Source: Chersky-299 sp963749535
GTDB taxonomy: Bacteria > Actinomycetota > Thermoleophilia > RBG-16-64-13
DNA: 59,665 bases
Assembly: GCA_963749535.1 (NCBI GenBank)
Contig: CAVVNF010000005.1
Span: 1 to 59,665, forward strand
Direction: 5' to 3'
Shown: in pieces, positions 19,432 through 27,584 of the stretch
Layout of the letters: each line of letters starts with the position of its first letter
Position numbering within the stretch: position 1 is the stretch's first letter
The notes under the pieces: generated by a model
What the model was told of the DNA's origin: nothing
Seen by the model: only the letters and a program-made list of their open reading frames with translations
Databases searched by the model: none
Position numbers and translations under genes: made by a program

Positions 19432-20214
19432 TCAAGGTTCATGTCGCTCCGCGCGGTAGCCCACTCCCCGCACGGTGAGGATCAGTTCCGGGTTCGTCGG
19501 GTCCTGCTCGACCTTGGCCCGGAGGCGCTGCACGTGAACGTCGACGAGCCGGCTGTCGCCCAGATAGGAGTAGCCCCACACGAGTTCCAGTAACTGCTCG
19601 CGGGTGAGCACCTGGCCCACATGTCTGGCCAACTCATACAGGAGACGAAATTCTGTGACCGTAAGTGGTAACTCTTTGCCATCACGCCGTACCGAATGGG
19701 CGGCCGGGTCGATGCTGAGCGGGCCGAGAGTGACCGCATCGGGTGTCGGGGACGCCGGAGGACGGGTCGAGGTGCCGGTAAGAGAGGAGACCTCGGTATT
19801 GCCACGGGGGACCGAAGGCTCGATGTTGACGCTCGGCAGTAATGGCCGTAGCGACGCCCGTCGTAGAACCGAGCGAATGCGGGCCACGAGTTCGGGGAAC
19901 TCGAACGGTTTGGTCACGTAGTCGTCGGCCCCCGACTCCAGTCCGACGATGATGTCCACGGTGGAAGCCCGCGCGGTGAGCATGACGATCGGCACGAGGG
20001 ATGTCTTTCGCAATTCCCGGCAAACCTCAAAGCCGTCCTTGCCGGGCAGCATGATGTCGAGTAGCACCAGGTCGGGATTATCGGAGTCGAACACCGATAG
20101 GGCAGTCGGTCCATCTCCGGCCTCCACTACACTGAACCCCTCCACTTCGAGTCCGAGCCGGATGATCTCTCGAAGAGAGGGGTCGTCTTCAACTATGAGC
20201 ACGCGCGCTTCCAC
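19432..20214 (-). CDS. OmpR-family response regulator
   Basis: 260 residues. The receiver domain (1-120) has the acidic pair EDD, phospho-acceptor Asp in LLDIMLPGKDG, the Thr of MLTARAS and Lys of YVTKPF. A winged-helix DNA-binding domain (about 160-255) has SVRRDGKELPLTVTEFRLL, TREQLLELVWG and RLVDVHVQRLRAKVE. The linker between them is long (about 40 residues, Pro/Ser/Thr-rich). It forms a two-component system with the kinase just downstream; the overall type resembles MtrA/PhoP regulators. It is the first gene of that pair and is divergent from nrdR. Confidence 0.92.
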   Translation of the reverse strand: MEARVLIVEDDPSLREIIRLGLEVEGFSVVEAGDGPTALSVFDSDNPDLVLLDIMLPGKDGFEVCRELRKTSLVPIVMLTARASTVDIIVGLESGADDYVTKPFEFPELVARIRSVLRRASLRPLLPSVNIEPSVPRGNTEVSSLTGTSTRPPASPTPDAVTLGPLSIDPAAHSVRRDGKELPLTVTEFRLLYELARHVGQVLTREQLLELVWGYSYLGDSRLVDVHVQRLRAKVEQDPTNPELILTVRGVGYRAERHEP

Positions 20215-20488
20215 GCTTGGATTATCCTCGTCAATCGCCGGGTAGTCCAGCCGGGCTCAGTTGGGCAGCTACTCAGAGGGAAAGCGATCTCAACAGGTCT
20301 GCCGCCAGACGGCGCCCTGACGAACTGATCCGGCTCTGGCGCGGGGAAGAACTTGAACGCCACGAGCGTACGCTGCGAGCCGAGACCTTGTGCCGAACTG
20401 GGGCTCGACACGACCTTGAATCCGCCAAATAGCGCTCTGGGCCACGGCGATGTTCATAGACGCATACCGCCGTCATGCCGTGTTGCAG

Positions 20489-20504
20489 TATCTACATATG
20501 GTAT
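20489..20504 (+). promoter_or_regulatory. NrdR box 1
   Basis: TATCTACATATGGTAT fits the core of the NrdR operator consensus acaCwAtATaTwGtgt, though its ends are degenerate. It lies 16 bp from box 2, in the spacer of a candidate promoter (TTGCAG 20483-20488, TAGCAT 20507-20512, 18 bp apart). Confidence 0.7.
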
Positions 20505-20520
20505 GCTAGCATTCGTTTGC

Positions 20521-20536
20521 GCACAATATCTTGTGT
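20521..20536 (+). promoter_or_regulatory. NrdR box 2
   Basis: GCACAATATCTTGTGT matches the NrdR consensus at about 14 of 16 positions. The two boxes start 32 bp apart (three helical turns), the spacing typical of NrdR-controlled ribonucleotide reductase promoters. This indicates autoregulation of nrdR and control of nrdJ. Confidence 0.85.
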
Positions 20537-20729
20537 TAGTCGGAGAATGCTCCGGTCCCCCTCCCAAGGAGTCAGAAAGGAGGGCGAGCGCGTCGCCGAT
20601 CGGGAGAACCCTAGTGGGAGTCTGATTCACGATCGCAGGTCGTACGCTCTCAGGGGCCGCGAGATTCGTCGGAGGGGAGACGCGCGAAGGATCCCCCGGG
20701 GTGACCGGGTGGAATGGGGGGCGGGGTCG

Positions 20730-21191
20730 ATGAATTGTCCGTTCTGCGGATTGCCCGATACTAGGGTCGTTGATTCTCGAGACATCGAGGGGAAGGAGGC
20801 GGTGCGGCGACGTCGCGAATGCGTCGCCTGCGGCCAACGCTTCACCACGTTCGAGAAGACCGAGGAGATTCCCATCACCGTGCTCAAGCGCGACGGCAGC
20901 GCCGAGTTGTTCCATCCCGACAAGCTCCTACGGGGGCTCATGAGGGCCTGCACCAAGAGAAATGTACCCACGAGCCAATTGGAAGAGATCGTCGCCGACA
21001 TCGAGCGGGAACTTCGGGAAGAGTTGCTCTATGAAGTCTCGTCCGAGCGCGTGGGTAACATGGCTCTCGATCGGTTGCGTGAGGTGGATCTTGTGGCCTA
21101 CGTCCGCTTTGCCTCGGTCTACCGGCAGTTTGAAAACGTAGAAGAATTTAAGAGAGAACTGGAAACGCTTGCGAAAGAGGGGATCAGATGA
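20730..21191 (+). CDS. nrdR: Transcriptional repressor NrdR
   Basis: 153 residues from ATG 20730, the family's usual length; the frame stays open further upstream but the first zinc ribbon begins exactly here. The zinc ribbon is MNCPFCG...CVACGQRFTTFE, with CPFC and CVAC pairs; the ATP-cone covers about 48-138 (ITVLKRDGSAELF, LMRACTKRNV). NrdR senses the ATP/dATP balance and represses ribonucleotide reductase genes through paired NrdR boxes, which are present upstream. Its stop overlaps the nrdJ start by four bases (ATGA), so the two are translationally coupled. Confidence 0.97.
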   Translation: MNCPFCGLPDTRVVDSRDIEGKEAVRRRRECVACGQRFTTFEKTEEIPITVLKRDGSAELFHPDKLLRGLMRACTKRNVPTSQLEEIVADIERELREELLYEVSSERVGNMALDRLREVDLVAYVRFASVYRQFENVEEFKRELETLAKEGIR

Positions 21192-23491
21192 CAGTCGCCG
21201 AGCTCCGGGCCTTGTCGGCCGAACTCGATAAGAACCTCTCTCCTAGCGCTAAGAAAGTGCTGGAAAAGAGGTATCTCCAGCGGACGGCGGATGGTCAGCC
21301 TTTGGAGACGGCCGCAGACATGTTCGCGCGGGTGGCGGAGAACATCGCCCAGGCCGACCTTATCTATCACCCCGAGATATCCCTCGACCAGACAATCGCC
21401 GAGTTCTATGCCTCGATGACGAAACTGGAGTTCCTGCCCAATTCTCCTACCCTCATGAACGCCGGTCGCGAGCTCCAGCAACTTTCCGCATGCTTCGTCC
21501 TTCCCATCGAGGACAGTATGGACTCCATCTTCACCGCGATAAAGAATGCGGCGCTCGTCCACCAATCGGGCGGGGGAACGGGCTTCAGTTTCAGTCGGCT
21601 CCGGCCCAAGAACGATCTGGTGCGGTCCACGATGGGTGTGGCAAGCGGCCCCATCTCCTTCATGCGTGTCTTCGACACCGCCACGGAGACGATCAAGCAA
21701 GGAGGCACCCGGCGCGGCGCCAACATGGGCATCCTTCGGGTCGACCACCCGGACATAATGGAGTTCATCAGGGCCAAAGAGGACGAGCACATACTGAATA
21801 ACTTCAACATCTCGGTGGGCATCACCGAGGAGTTCATGGCCGCCGTTCTCACGGGCGGCGACTACGCGTTGCGCAACCCCCGGCGCAGGGAAGAAATAGG
21901 ACGCAAGAATGCTCGCGAGGTGTTCGACCTCATCGTCAATCTCGCGTGGAAGAACGGCGAGCCCGGGATCGTCTTCCTCGACAGGCTCAATCGGGACAAT
22001 CCGACGCCCAAACTCGGGGAGATCGAGTCCACCAATCCGTGCGGCGAACAACCCCTGTTGCCCTACGAAAGCTGCAACCTTGGTTCGCTCAACCTGCAGC
22101 TCATGGTCAAGGACGACGCCGTCGACTGGGATCGCCTGGGCAAAGCCACGAGGACGGCCGTCCACTTTCTCGACAACGTCATCGACATGAACCGCTATCC
22201 CCTGCCGGAGATAGAGCAGATGACGAAGGGTAACCGTAAGATCGGCCTGGGAGTGATGGGTTGGGCGGATCTATTGGTCAGGCTTGGCATTCCATACGAT
22301 TCGGACGAGGCCATCCAACTGGGCCACGAGGTTATGGGATTCGTCCACGAGGAGGCTGTCAAGGCTTCCGAGGACCTGGCCGCCGACCGGGGCGCATTCC
22401 CCAATTGGGCGGACAGCACGTGGGAGGCGAAGGGACGGCGCGTGCGCAATGCGACTCTTACGACCATAGCGCCGACAGGTACCATCTCCATCATCGCCGG
22501 TTGCTCCAGCGGTATCGAGCCCATCTTCGCACTAGCCTACATCCGGAACGTGATGGATAACACGGAGCTGGCTGAAGCGCACCCGGCATTCGAGCAGGCC
22601 GTCCGCGAGCGAGGCATCTTCTCCCCCGACTTGATGAAAGAGGTCGCAGCCAAGGGCGGGCTCCACGACGTGGAGGGCGTTCCCGAGGATCTGAAGCGGG
22701 TATTGGTGACCGCGCACGATGTGACGCCCGAGTGGCATATCCGCATGCAGGCCGCCTTCCAGGACGATACCGACAACGCGGTCTCGAAGACCGTCAACTT
22801 TTCGAACCAGGCCCGTCCCGAAGACGTGGAGCGCGTGTATCTGCTCGCCTACGAGCTCGGCGTCAAGGGCGTGACGATCTACCGGGACGGCTCGCGCCAA
22901 GAGCAGGTGCTGAACATCGGCGAGGTGAAGCGCAAGGGAGCGGGCCAGGCCGGCGATGGTTCTGCCGGTTCTGCCGGAGTGCAAATGGAATTGGGTCCCC
23001 AAGGAGTCCCGGTCATGCCCGTGCGGCCGAGTCGCTCACCGGTATTGCGTGGGGAGACACGAGAGAAAGTCACGGGCTGCGGCAGCCTGTACGTGACGGT
23101 CAACGAGGACGATTTTGGTCCCCGTGAGATCTTCGCGAACATGGGCAAAGCCGGCGGGTGCGCTTCCGCGTCCACGGAGGCCATCGGCCGGTTGATCTCT
23201 CTTGCTTTCCGTTATGGAGTGCCCCCCGACAAGATCGTCAAGCAACTCAAGGGTATCCGCTGCCACGTGCCGCTTGGTTTTGGGCCCAACCAGATACTGT
23301 CATGCCCGGACGCCATCGGCAAAGCTCTCGCCGACAAGTACAACCTAGGAGGCAATGGGAGCCAGCCTGTCGGGCAGTTAGAGATGCCCATCGCTCATGC
23401 GCAGGGTGCGTGTCCGGACTGCGGCGGCTCGATCGAGCACGAGGGTGGCTGCATGGTATGTCGGTCCTGCGGTTACTCAAAGTGCGCGTAG
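21188..23491 (+). CDS. nrdJ: Vitamin B12-dependent (class II) ribonucleotide reductase
   Basis: 767 residues. It reduces ribonucleotides to deoxyribonucleotides using adenosylcobalamin to make a thiyl radical, so it works without oxygen and does not need a separate radical subunit. Landmarks are FLPNSPTLMNAGRE, LSACFVLPIEDSM, HQSGGGTGFSFSRLRP, KQGGTRRGANMG and NPCGEQPLLPYESCNLGS, which contains the active-site Cys; a C-terminal domain (TGCGSLYVTVNED) and a zinc-ribbon-like tail with the pairs CPDC and CRSC and a terminal SKCA follow. The length and tail match the actinobacterial/thermophile NrdJ type. It is coupled to nrdR and under the NrdR boxes. Two in-frame CGA codons (22610, 23060) are read normally. 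Confidence 0.97.
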   Translation: MTVAELRALSAELDKNLSPSAKKVLEKRYLQRTADGQPLETAADMFARVAENIAQADLIYHPEISLDQTIAEFYASMTKLEFLPNSPTLMNAGRELQQLSACFVLPIEDSMDSIFTAIKNAALVHQSGGGTGFSFSRLRPKNDLVRSTMGVASGPISFMRVFDTATETIKQGGTRRGANMGILRVDHPDIMEFIRAKEDEHILNNFNISVGITEEFMAAVLTGGDYALRNPRRREEIGRKNAREVFDLIVNLAWKNGEPGIVFLDRLNRDNPTPKLGEIESTNPCGEQPLLPYESCNLGSLNLQLMVKDDAVDWDRLGKATRTAVHFLDNVIDMNRYPLPEIEQMTKGNRKIGLGVMGWADLLVRLGIPYDSDEAIQLGHEVMGFVHEEAVKASEDLAADRGAFPNWADSTWEAKGRRVRNATLTTIAPTGTISIIAGCSSGIEPIFALAYIRNVMDNTELAEAHPAFEQAVRERGIFSPDLMKEVAAKGGLHDVEGVPEDLKRVLVTAHDVTPEWHIRMQAAFQDDTDNAVSKTVNFSNQARPEDVERVYLLAYELGVKGVTIYRDGSRQEQVLNIGEVKRKGAGQAGDGSAGSAGVQMELGPQGVPVMPVRPSRSPVLRGETREKVTGCGSLYVTVNEDDFGPREIFANMGKAGGCASASTEAIGRLISLAFRYGVPPDKIVKQLKGIRCHVPLGFGPNQILSCPDAIGKALADKYNLGGNGSQPVGQLEMPIAHAQGACPDCGGSIEHEGGCMVCRSCGYSKCA

Positions 23492-23524
23492 GCTGATGGC
23501 GAGGTTCCGGCCCCTCGGCTAGGG

Positions 23525-23863
23525 ATGGCGCTGTTCATGGACATAGAGCTCGTTTCCGTTGACGAAGAGCCGCCGCCGGACGCCTACGGAGTCGTCTTCG
23601 ACGTCATCTACTCCGGCGAGACATGGTGTCGCTCATTGGTGAGGCTCACCCCGGGCGTCGCGGCGCGGCTCGACCACGAGAGCTCACGCATGGTCGCAGA
23701 AGCACGGGACGCACTTCTTGAGTTGCTGGAAACCGAGGTGAGACCGGTCTCCTTCGACATGCGTCTCACAACGGAGGGTACCGTCGTCCTGGCCCGCGCT
23801 AACCCGGGAGAGGGGCGCCGGTCGGGCCCCGTATCTCCGGAGGGACAGCCTTCCGCCACATGA
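23525..23863 (+). CDS. Small protein of unknown function
   Basis: 112 residues from ATG 23525 (ATG 23537 possible). It begins with a short beta-rich part (MDIELVSVDEEP, YGVVFDVIYSGETW) and continues as amphipathic helix (HESSRMVAEARDALLELLE). There is no export signal or known motif. It lies 33 bp after nrdJ and may be the last gene of that operon; whether it serves ribonucleotide reduction cannot be told from sequence. Confidence 0.55.
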   Translation: MALFMDIELVSVDEEPPPDAYGVVFDVIYSGETWCRSLVRLTPGVAARLDHESSRMVAEARDALLELLETEVRPVSFDMRLTTEGTVVLARANPGEGRRSGPVSPEGQPSAT

Positions 23864-24016
23864 ACCGCCCTGTGACGTGTGCGTGGATTTCTCGCCGTGG
23901 CCTAGGCTGACTAAGCCGCGCCCAGAGGGCTATCTCGTCGCCAAAGGGCCTTAGAGCTCGTTATCTGGCCTCCCGGGCTCCTGTTCGGATGTCCCAAGCA
24001 GTCGGCTGCAGTGCCG

Positions 24017-24397
24017 CTATGAGGTCTTGGCGGCCTGCTTCGCGCGGTAGTCGTCGATCGCGGCCCGCAGGCCATCGGCGGCGAGATTGGAGCAGTGCAT
24101 CTTGGCTGGAGGCAGACCCCCGAGCGCTTCCGCCACCGCCTTGTTGGAGATGGTTATGGCTTCGGCCAGCGACTTTCCTTTGGCCATCTCCGTGACCATG
24201 CTGGATGTAGCCACAGCGGCGCCACAGCCCAGGGTCTGGAACTTGACGTCCTCGAGGATGTCGTCTTTGACCTTGATGGTGATGCGCATCATGTCTCCAC
24301 ACTGCGGGTTGCCGACTTCCCCCACGCCGTCGGCGTCCTCGATCGAGCCCATGTTGCGGGGATTACGAAAGTGCTCCATGACGAGTTCGGAGTACAT
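24017..24397 (-). CDS. iscU: Iron-sulfur cluster scaffold protein IscU/NifU-like
   Basis: 126 residues from ATG 24397 (AAAGGA eight bases upstream). It is the scaffold on which [2Fe-2S]/[4Fe-4S] clusters are built. The three invariant cysteines are visible in NPQCGD, TLGCGAA and MHCSN, with an Asp next to the first as in active scaffolds. The N-terminus MYSELVMEHFRNPRNMG is typical. It directly follows the cysteine desulfurase gene, with the coding regions almost abutting (the upstream gene ends at 24400), so sulfur donor and scaffold are made together. Confidence 0.95.
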   Translation of the reverse strand: MYSELVMEHFRNPRNMGSIEDADGVGEVGNPQCGDMMRITIKVKDDILEDVKFQTLGCGAAVATSSMVTEMAKGKSLAEAITISNKAVAEALGGLPPAKMHCSNLAADGLRAAIDDYRAKQAAKTS

Positions 24398-24399
24398 GA

Positions 24400-25587
24400 T
24401 CAATTCCTTTGCTTGCTGACGCAGTTGGTGCACCAAACAGGCGACATCTCCCGCAGTCGTGCGACGATGGGTGGGAATACCTCGATGAAATGGTCGATGT
24501 CTTCCTCGGTGGTGCTGCGGCCCAGAGTGATCCTCAGCGATCCGTGCGCATCCTCCGCGGGGATGCCCATGGCCAGGAGGACGTGGCTAGGCTCGAGCGA
24601 CCCGGTAGTGCAGGCCGATCCGGAAGACACGCAAATACCTTCCATATCCAGCATCAGGATCATGGATTCGCCTTCGATGCCGTCCAATCTGACATTGAGG
24701 TAGTTGATCAACCTGTGTGCCGGATCACCGTTCTGGTAGATCGCGGAGATGGTCGACTCAAGCCCCGACCATAGTTTGTCGCGGAGAGACGCCTCACGTG
24801 CCGCATCGTCCGCCATCCTCGCTTGGGCCAGCTCAAACGCTTTGGCCAGGCCCACGATGCCCGGAACGTTGTGCGTGCCCGCCCGGCGTCCGCGCTCCTG
24901 GCCGCCCCCGTGGAGAAGCGGGGTGATCTTTGTCTTCTTGCGCATATAGAGCAGTCCCACGCCCTTGGGGCCGTAGAACTTGTGCGCGCTCAGCGACAGC
25001 ATGTCAACCCCGAGCTCGTTCACGTCGAGAGGTATCTTGCCGGCGGTTTGAACGGCGTCCGTATGGAAGAGAACGCCGGTCTCCTTTGCGACGCGGCCGA
25101 TCTCGGCTATGGGTTGTATCGTGCCGACCTCGTTGTTGGCGTGCATCACGGAGATCAGGACGGTGTCCGCACGGATGGCTCGACGGACGTCTTCAGGATC
25201 TACCAGACCGCCGGAGTCCACAGGCACCCGGGTGACTTCGTATCCTCGTTTCTCGAGGTAGCGAGTGGTCTCAAGAACGGCGTGGTGTTCGATGCTCGAG
25301 GTGATCAGATGCTTTCCCTTGCCGGCGAGGGCGTCTGCCGTTCCTTGGAGGGCCCAATTGTCGGATTCTGTGCCCCCGCTCGTGAAATAGATCTCCTCCG
25401 GAGTCGCCCCCAAAGCCTGAGCGGCCGCTTCCCGAGCGTCCTGCAACGCCTGGCTTGCGGACAGCCCAAGGCTGTACACGGTGGATGGGTTGCCGAATTG
25501 GTCTGAATACCACGGTTGCATCGCGGCGACCACTTCGGGGTCAGCGGGCGTGGTGGCCGCATGGTCGAGATAAATGACTCTATTCAT
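24400..25587 (-). CDS. iscS: Cysteine desulfurase NifS/IscS
   Basis: 395 residues. A PLP enzyme that takes sulfur from cysteine for Fe-S clusters and thio-modified tRNA. Features: start VIYLDHAATTPADPEV, PLP region TSGGTESDN and SSIEHHAV, Schiff-base Lys in SAHKFYGPKG, RAGTHNVPGIVG, and catalytic Cys in SSGSACTTGSLEPSHVLLA on the mobile loop. It is close to the NifS-like group of anaerobes. It forms an operon with iscU. ATG 25587 starts the conserved N-terminus, so little sequence is missing. Confidence 0.96.
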   Translation of the reverse strand: MNRVIYLDHAATTPADPEVVAAMQPWYSDQFGNPSTVYSLGLSASQALQDAREAAAQALGATPEEIYFTSGGTESDNWALQGTADALAGKGKHLITSSIEHHAVLETTRYLEKRGYEVTRVPVDSGGLVDPEDVRRAIRADTVLISVMHANNEVGTIQPIAEIGRVAKETGVLFHTDAVQTAGKIPLDVNELGVDMLSLSAHKFYGPKGVGLLYMRKKTKITPLLHGGGQERGRRAGTHNVPGIVGLAKAFELAQARMADDAAREASLRDKLWSGLESTISAIYQNGDPAHRLINYLNVRLDGIEGESMILMLDMEGICVSSGSACTTGSLEPSHVLLAMGIPAEDAHGSLRITLGRSTTEEDIDHFIEVFPPIVARLREMSPVWCTNCVSKQRN

Positions 25588-25620
25588 CAGGCCTTCCCTG
25601 AGTGAGTTGTCGTTCGAGGC

Positions 25621-26004
25621 TTACTCTTCACAGACCTCGAGCATATCGCATGCCTCTGGTGCTGGAGCCGGATGGGCCTCGACCTCGCACGGCCCGTCCT
25701 CCGCGTCGCCGGGAGACTCCGGTTGTTTAAGCAGGACTTCGGATTCAGAGGCCACCGATGCCGTCGGTTTGAACGCGCACGCCATGCCGCCGCCGGCTTC
25801 CAATCCTATGGCCCAGTCCGGGCACAACTCCTCACACAAGCGACAGGAGGTGCACGCCTCGGGCTTGGCGAGATAGGGCACACCTTCAGGCGTTACGCCG
25901 ATCGCGTCTACCGGGCAGAAATGGCTGCAGATGGAGCAACGCTTGCAACGTCTGAGGTTGAAGACCGGCAGCTCTTTTTCGCCTATGTCCTTGGTTCTGG
26001 GCAT
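25621..26004 (-). CDS. Two-[4Fe-4S] ferredoxin-like protein
   Basis: 127 residues. Two classical cluster motifs, CKRCSICSHFCP (about 20-31) and CTSCRLCEELCP (about 50-61), form a bacterial 2[4Fe-4S] domain as in KorD/PorD subunits. The tail (about 75-127) is acidic and low-complexity, ending with three more Cys (GPCEVE, EACDMLEVCEE). It probably carries electrons for an oxidoreductase that is not encoded here. It lies 33 bp upstream of iscS on the same strand, suggesting co-transcription with iscS-iscU. Confidence 0.88.
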   Translation of the reverse strand: MPRTKDIGEKELPVFNLRRCKRCSICSHFCPVDAIGVTPEGVPYLAKPEACTSCRLCEELCPDWAIGLEAGGGMACAFKPTASVASESEVLLKQPESPGDAEDGPCEVEAHPAPAPEACDMLEVCEE

Positions 26005-26030
26005 GCAGATAATTGTATATCAACCCCGTG
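26005..26030 (-). promoter_or_regulatory. Candidate promoter of ferredoxin-iscS-iscU, possibly leaderless
   Basis: On the minus strand TATACAAT ends seven bases before the ferredoxin ATG (26004), in an AT-rich patch. If it is the -10, transcription would start at or next to the start codon, giving a leaderless mRNA. No good -35 is visible. Confidence 0.4.
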
Positions 26031-26468
26031 CACGTGGCGCATCCTGGACTAGAAAGAAGGAGCATCTCCCGACGCCCCTTCCGATCAACTCGTTCGTTTG
26101 TCCTTGCCGTCCAGGCAGTTTTGCGTCGTGCCCGGGACTAGCTTCGGCAGCCCTCCTTGCAGTGGACCACCCGGGGGATCATGAACCGCTCCACGAAACC
26201 TCCCTTGTCCGAAAGACATTTCGCGATTGTGGATGCCTGGCATGCTCTGCCCACGATCCACCCAACCGCACCCTCATTATTCCCGTAAGGAGCGTGACGC
26301 AATCTTCGACGAAGCACGGGTCGACGGCCATCAGTCAGATAGGTGAGACTCCGCAGCAGCGCTACGGGGGCGACTGAGGACGCCGCATCGCGCCGACAGC
26401 ACGAACTCGGCAGCTAAAGCTTCATTCTGAAACGAGCTCTTAGCCGTGTCGCGGAGCGGTGACAGCGG
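26005..26468. other. Intergenic gap, 464 bp
   Basis: Between the ferredoxin gene and the methyltransferase-like gene, both on the minus strand. I see no plausible protein, tRNA or riboswitch; only the AT-rich patch next to the ferredoxin start stands out. Confidence 0.5.
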
Positions 26469-27578
26469 TCATCCGGAGAGATGGCGGCGCAGCCACGCAG
26501 AAGTCTCGGCTCCCAACCGGAAGCAACGCTCGGCGACTTCCACGGGGAGGGCACCAGTACCACACGCCGGAGAGATCAAGGACGAAAGAAGTACTTCGTC
26601 CACGGAGACGGCGCCGGTCTGTTCGAGCGCCTCAACACCGCTGAGTATCCGTCGGCCGACCTCCTCGGCCCCAAGGCTCCTGGTGCGGTCGTCGGTGGGT
26701 ATGGCCCCCCAGGCGAGTAGGCCGCCCTCCGCTACAAAGCTCGCAAATGCTTCCCTTTGCGTGGTAACGGAGTCCAGGTGGTCGGCAGCGTCGAAAGAGA
26801 GGAGGTCGATCGCCAGTGCGACCACACTTTCCCAGTCCGTTCCACCGCAGATGTGTATCCCCTTCAGGCATTCGAGTGGCTCCAGGCACTGCTCCAGCAG
26901 TGGAAGGTACAACTCGCGGGGGACGTTGACGAAGGCCGACCCGATTTGTGCAAGATACGGCTCGTCGAACACTATCAGCGGCACAGAAGCCGGCGCCCAT
27001 AAGCGAAGCCGTCGCTCCTGCCAGCGGGCCTTCATGGCGAGGAGCATGGTGGCCAACTCGCGTTGCGTGTCGTCGAATAGCAGGCCTCGCCGGTCTTCTC
27101 GCAAAACGCTCAGGCCGAAGGACACCGGGCCGATCACCTGCCCCTTCACATACGGGGGCGAAGAGCCGGCGGAGGTCGGCGAGGTCAAGGCAGCCTCAAG
27201 CACGGCGAGCCCGGCCGCTCGGTCCGCGGAGACAGCGAAAAGGTCAAGATTGTCCAGCGCGAGTTTCTCGACGAAGTCCGCGACATCGTCGGCCGGCGGC
27301 TCGTCGGATACCCAGAAACGCTGCGCATCGAGATCGAGGTTGGCGCCCGGGAGACCCTCGCTGAATTGCACGTACATGTTTTCGAGGAAGGAGCGTCGCG
27401 GCAGTTGCGGCCACGCCGGGATCTCAGGAGTACATTCCAGAATGAGGTCCATCGCCCGTCGCGCGTCCTCATACGGGAGCGAGCCTACGGCCACGGACGC
27501 GCAACGCGGTGGCTGGGGCACCGCGCCCACGCTAGAGAGTCTCTTCAGACCACGCGAACCGCTCAACCTCGACTCCAT
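26469..27578 (-). CDS. MetE-core/UROD-superfamily methyltransferase-like protein
   Basis: 369 residues. The TIM-barrel fold of the MetE C-terminal/UROD superfamily is suggested by KGQVIGPVSFGLSVLRED, the zinc-ligand pair His-x-Cys in GIHICGGTDWESV (about 240) and Cys in SPACGTGALP near the end. This size corresponds to a MetE catalytic half without the folate-binding N-terminal half ('core-MetE'), proteins proposed to use a methyl-corrinoid protein as donor for methionine synthesis in anaerobes. That role is inferred; methyl transfer to another thiol is possible. It stands alone; ATG 27578 is the assumed start. Confidence 0.7.
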   Translation of the reverse strand: MESRLSGSRGLKRLSSVGAVPQPPRCASVAVGSLPYEDARRAMDLILECTPEIPAWPQLPRRSFLENMYVQFSEGLPGANLDLDAQRFWVSDEPPADDVADFVEKLALDNLDLFAVSADRAAGLAVLEAALTSPTSAGSSPPYVKGQVIGPVSFGLSVLREDRRGLLFDDTQRELATMLLAMKARWQERRLRLWAPASVPLIVFDEPYLAQIGSAFVNVPRELYLPLLEQCLEPLECLKGIHICGGTDWESVVALAIDLLSFDAADHLDSVTTQREAFASFVAEGGLLAWGAIPTDDRTRSLGAEEVGRRILSGVEALEQTGAVSVDEVLLSSLISPACGTGALPVEVAERCFRLGAETSAWLRRHLSG

Positions 27579-27584
27579 GCCTCA

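Larger units (their letters stand above)
20215..20729. other. Divergent intergenic region upstream of nrdR, 515 bp
   Basis: Between the response regulator (minus) and nrdR (plus). It contains the two NrdR boxes (20489-20536), a candidate promoter overlapping them, and a leader of about 190 nt with a small hairpin (CGGAG/CTCCG near 20540-20556). I looked for a cobalamin riboswitch in the leader and did not see its conserved boxes. Confidence 0.5.

Noticed and set aside
20537..20729. Cobalamin riboswitch upstream of B12-dependent RNR
   Set aside because: The conserved B12-box and core sequences are not seen in the leader; control by NrdR boxes explains the region.
22610..23062. Idea that CGA is a universal frameshift signal or unassigned codon here
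   Set aside because: nrdJ contains in-frame CGA at 22610 and 23060 that must be read as Arg in a correctly conserved protein.
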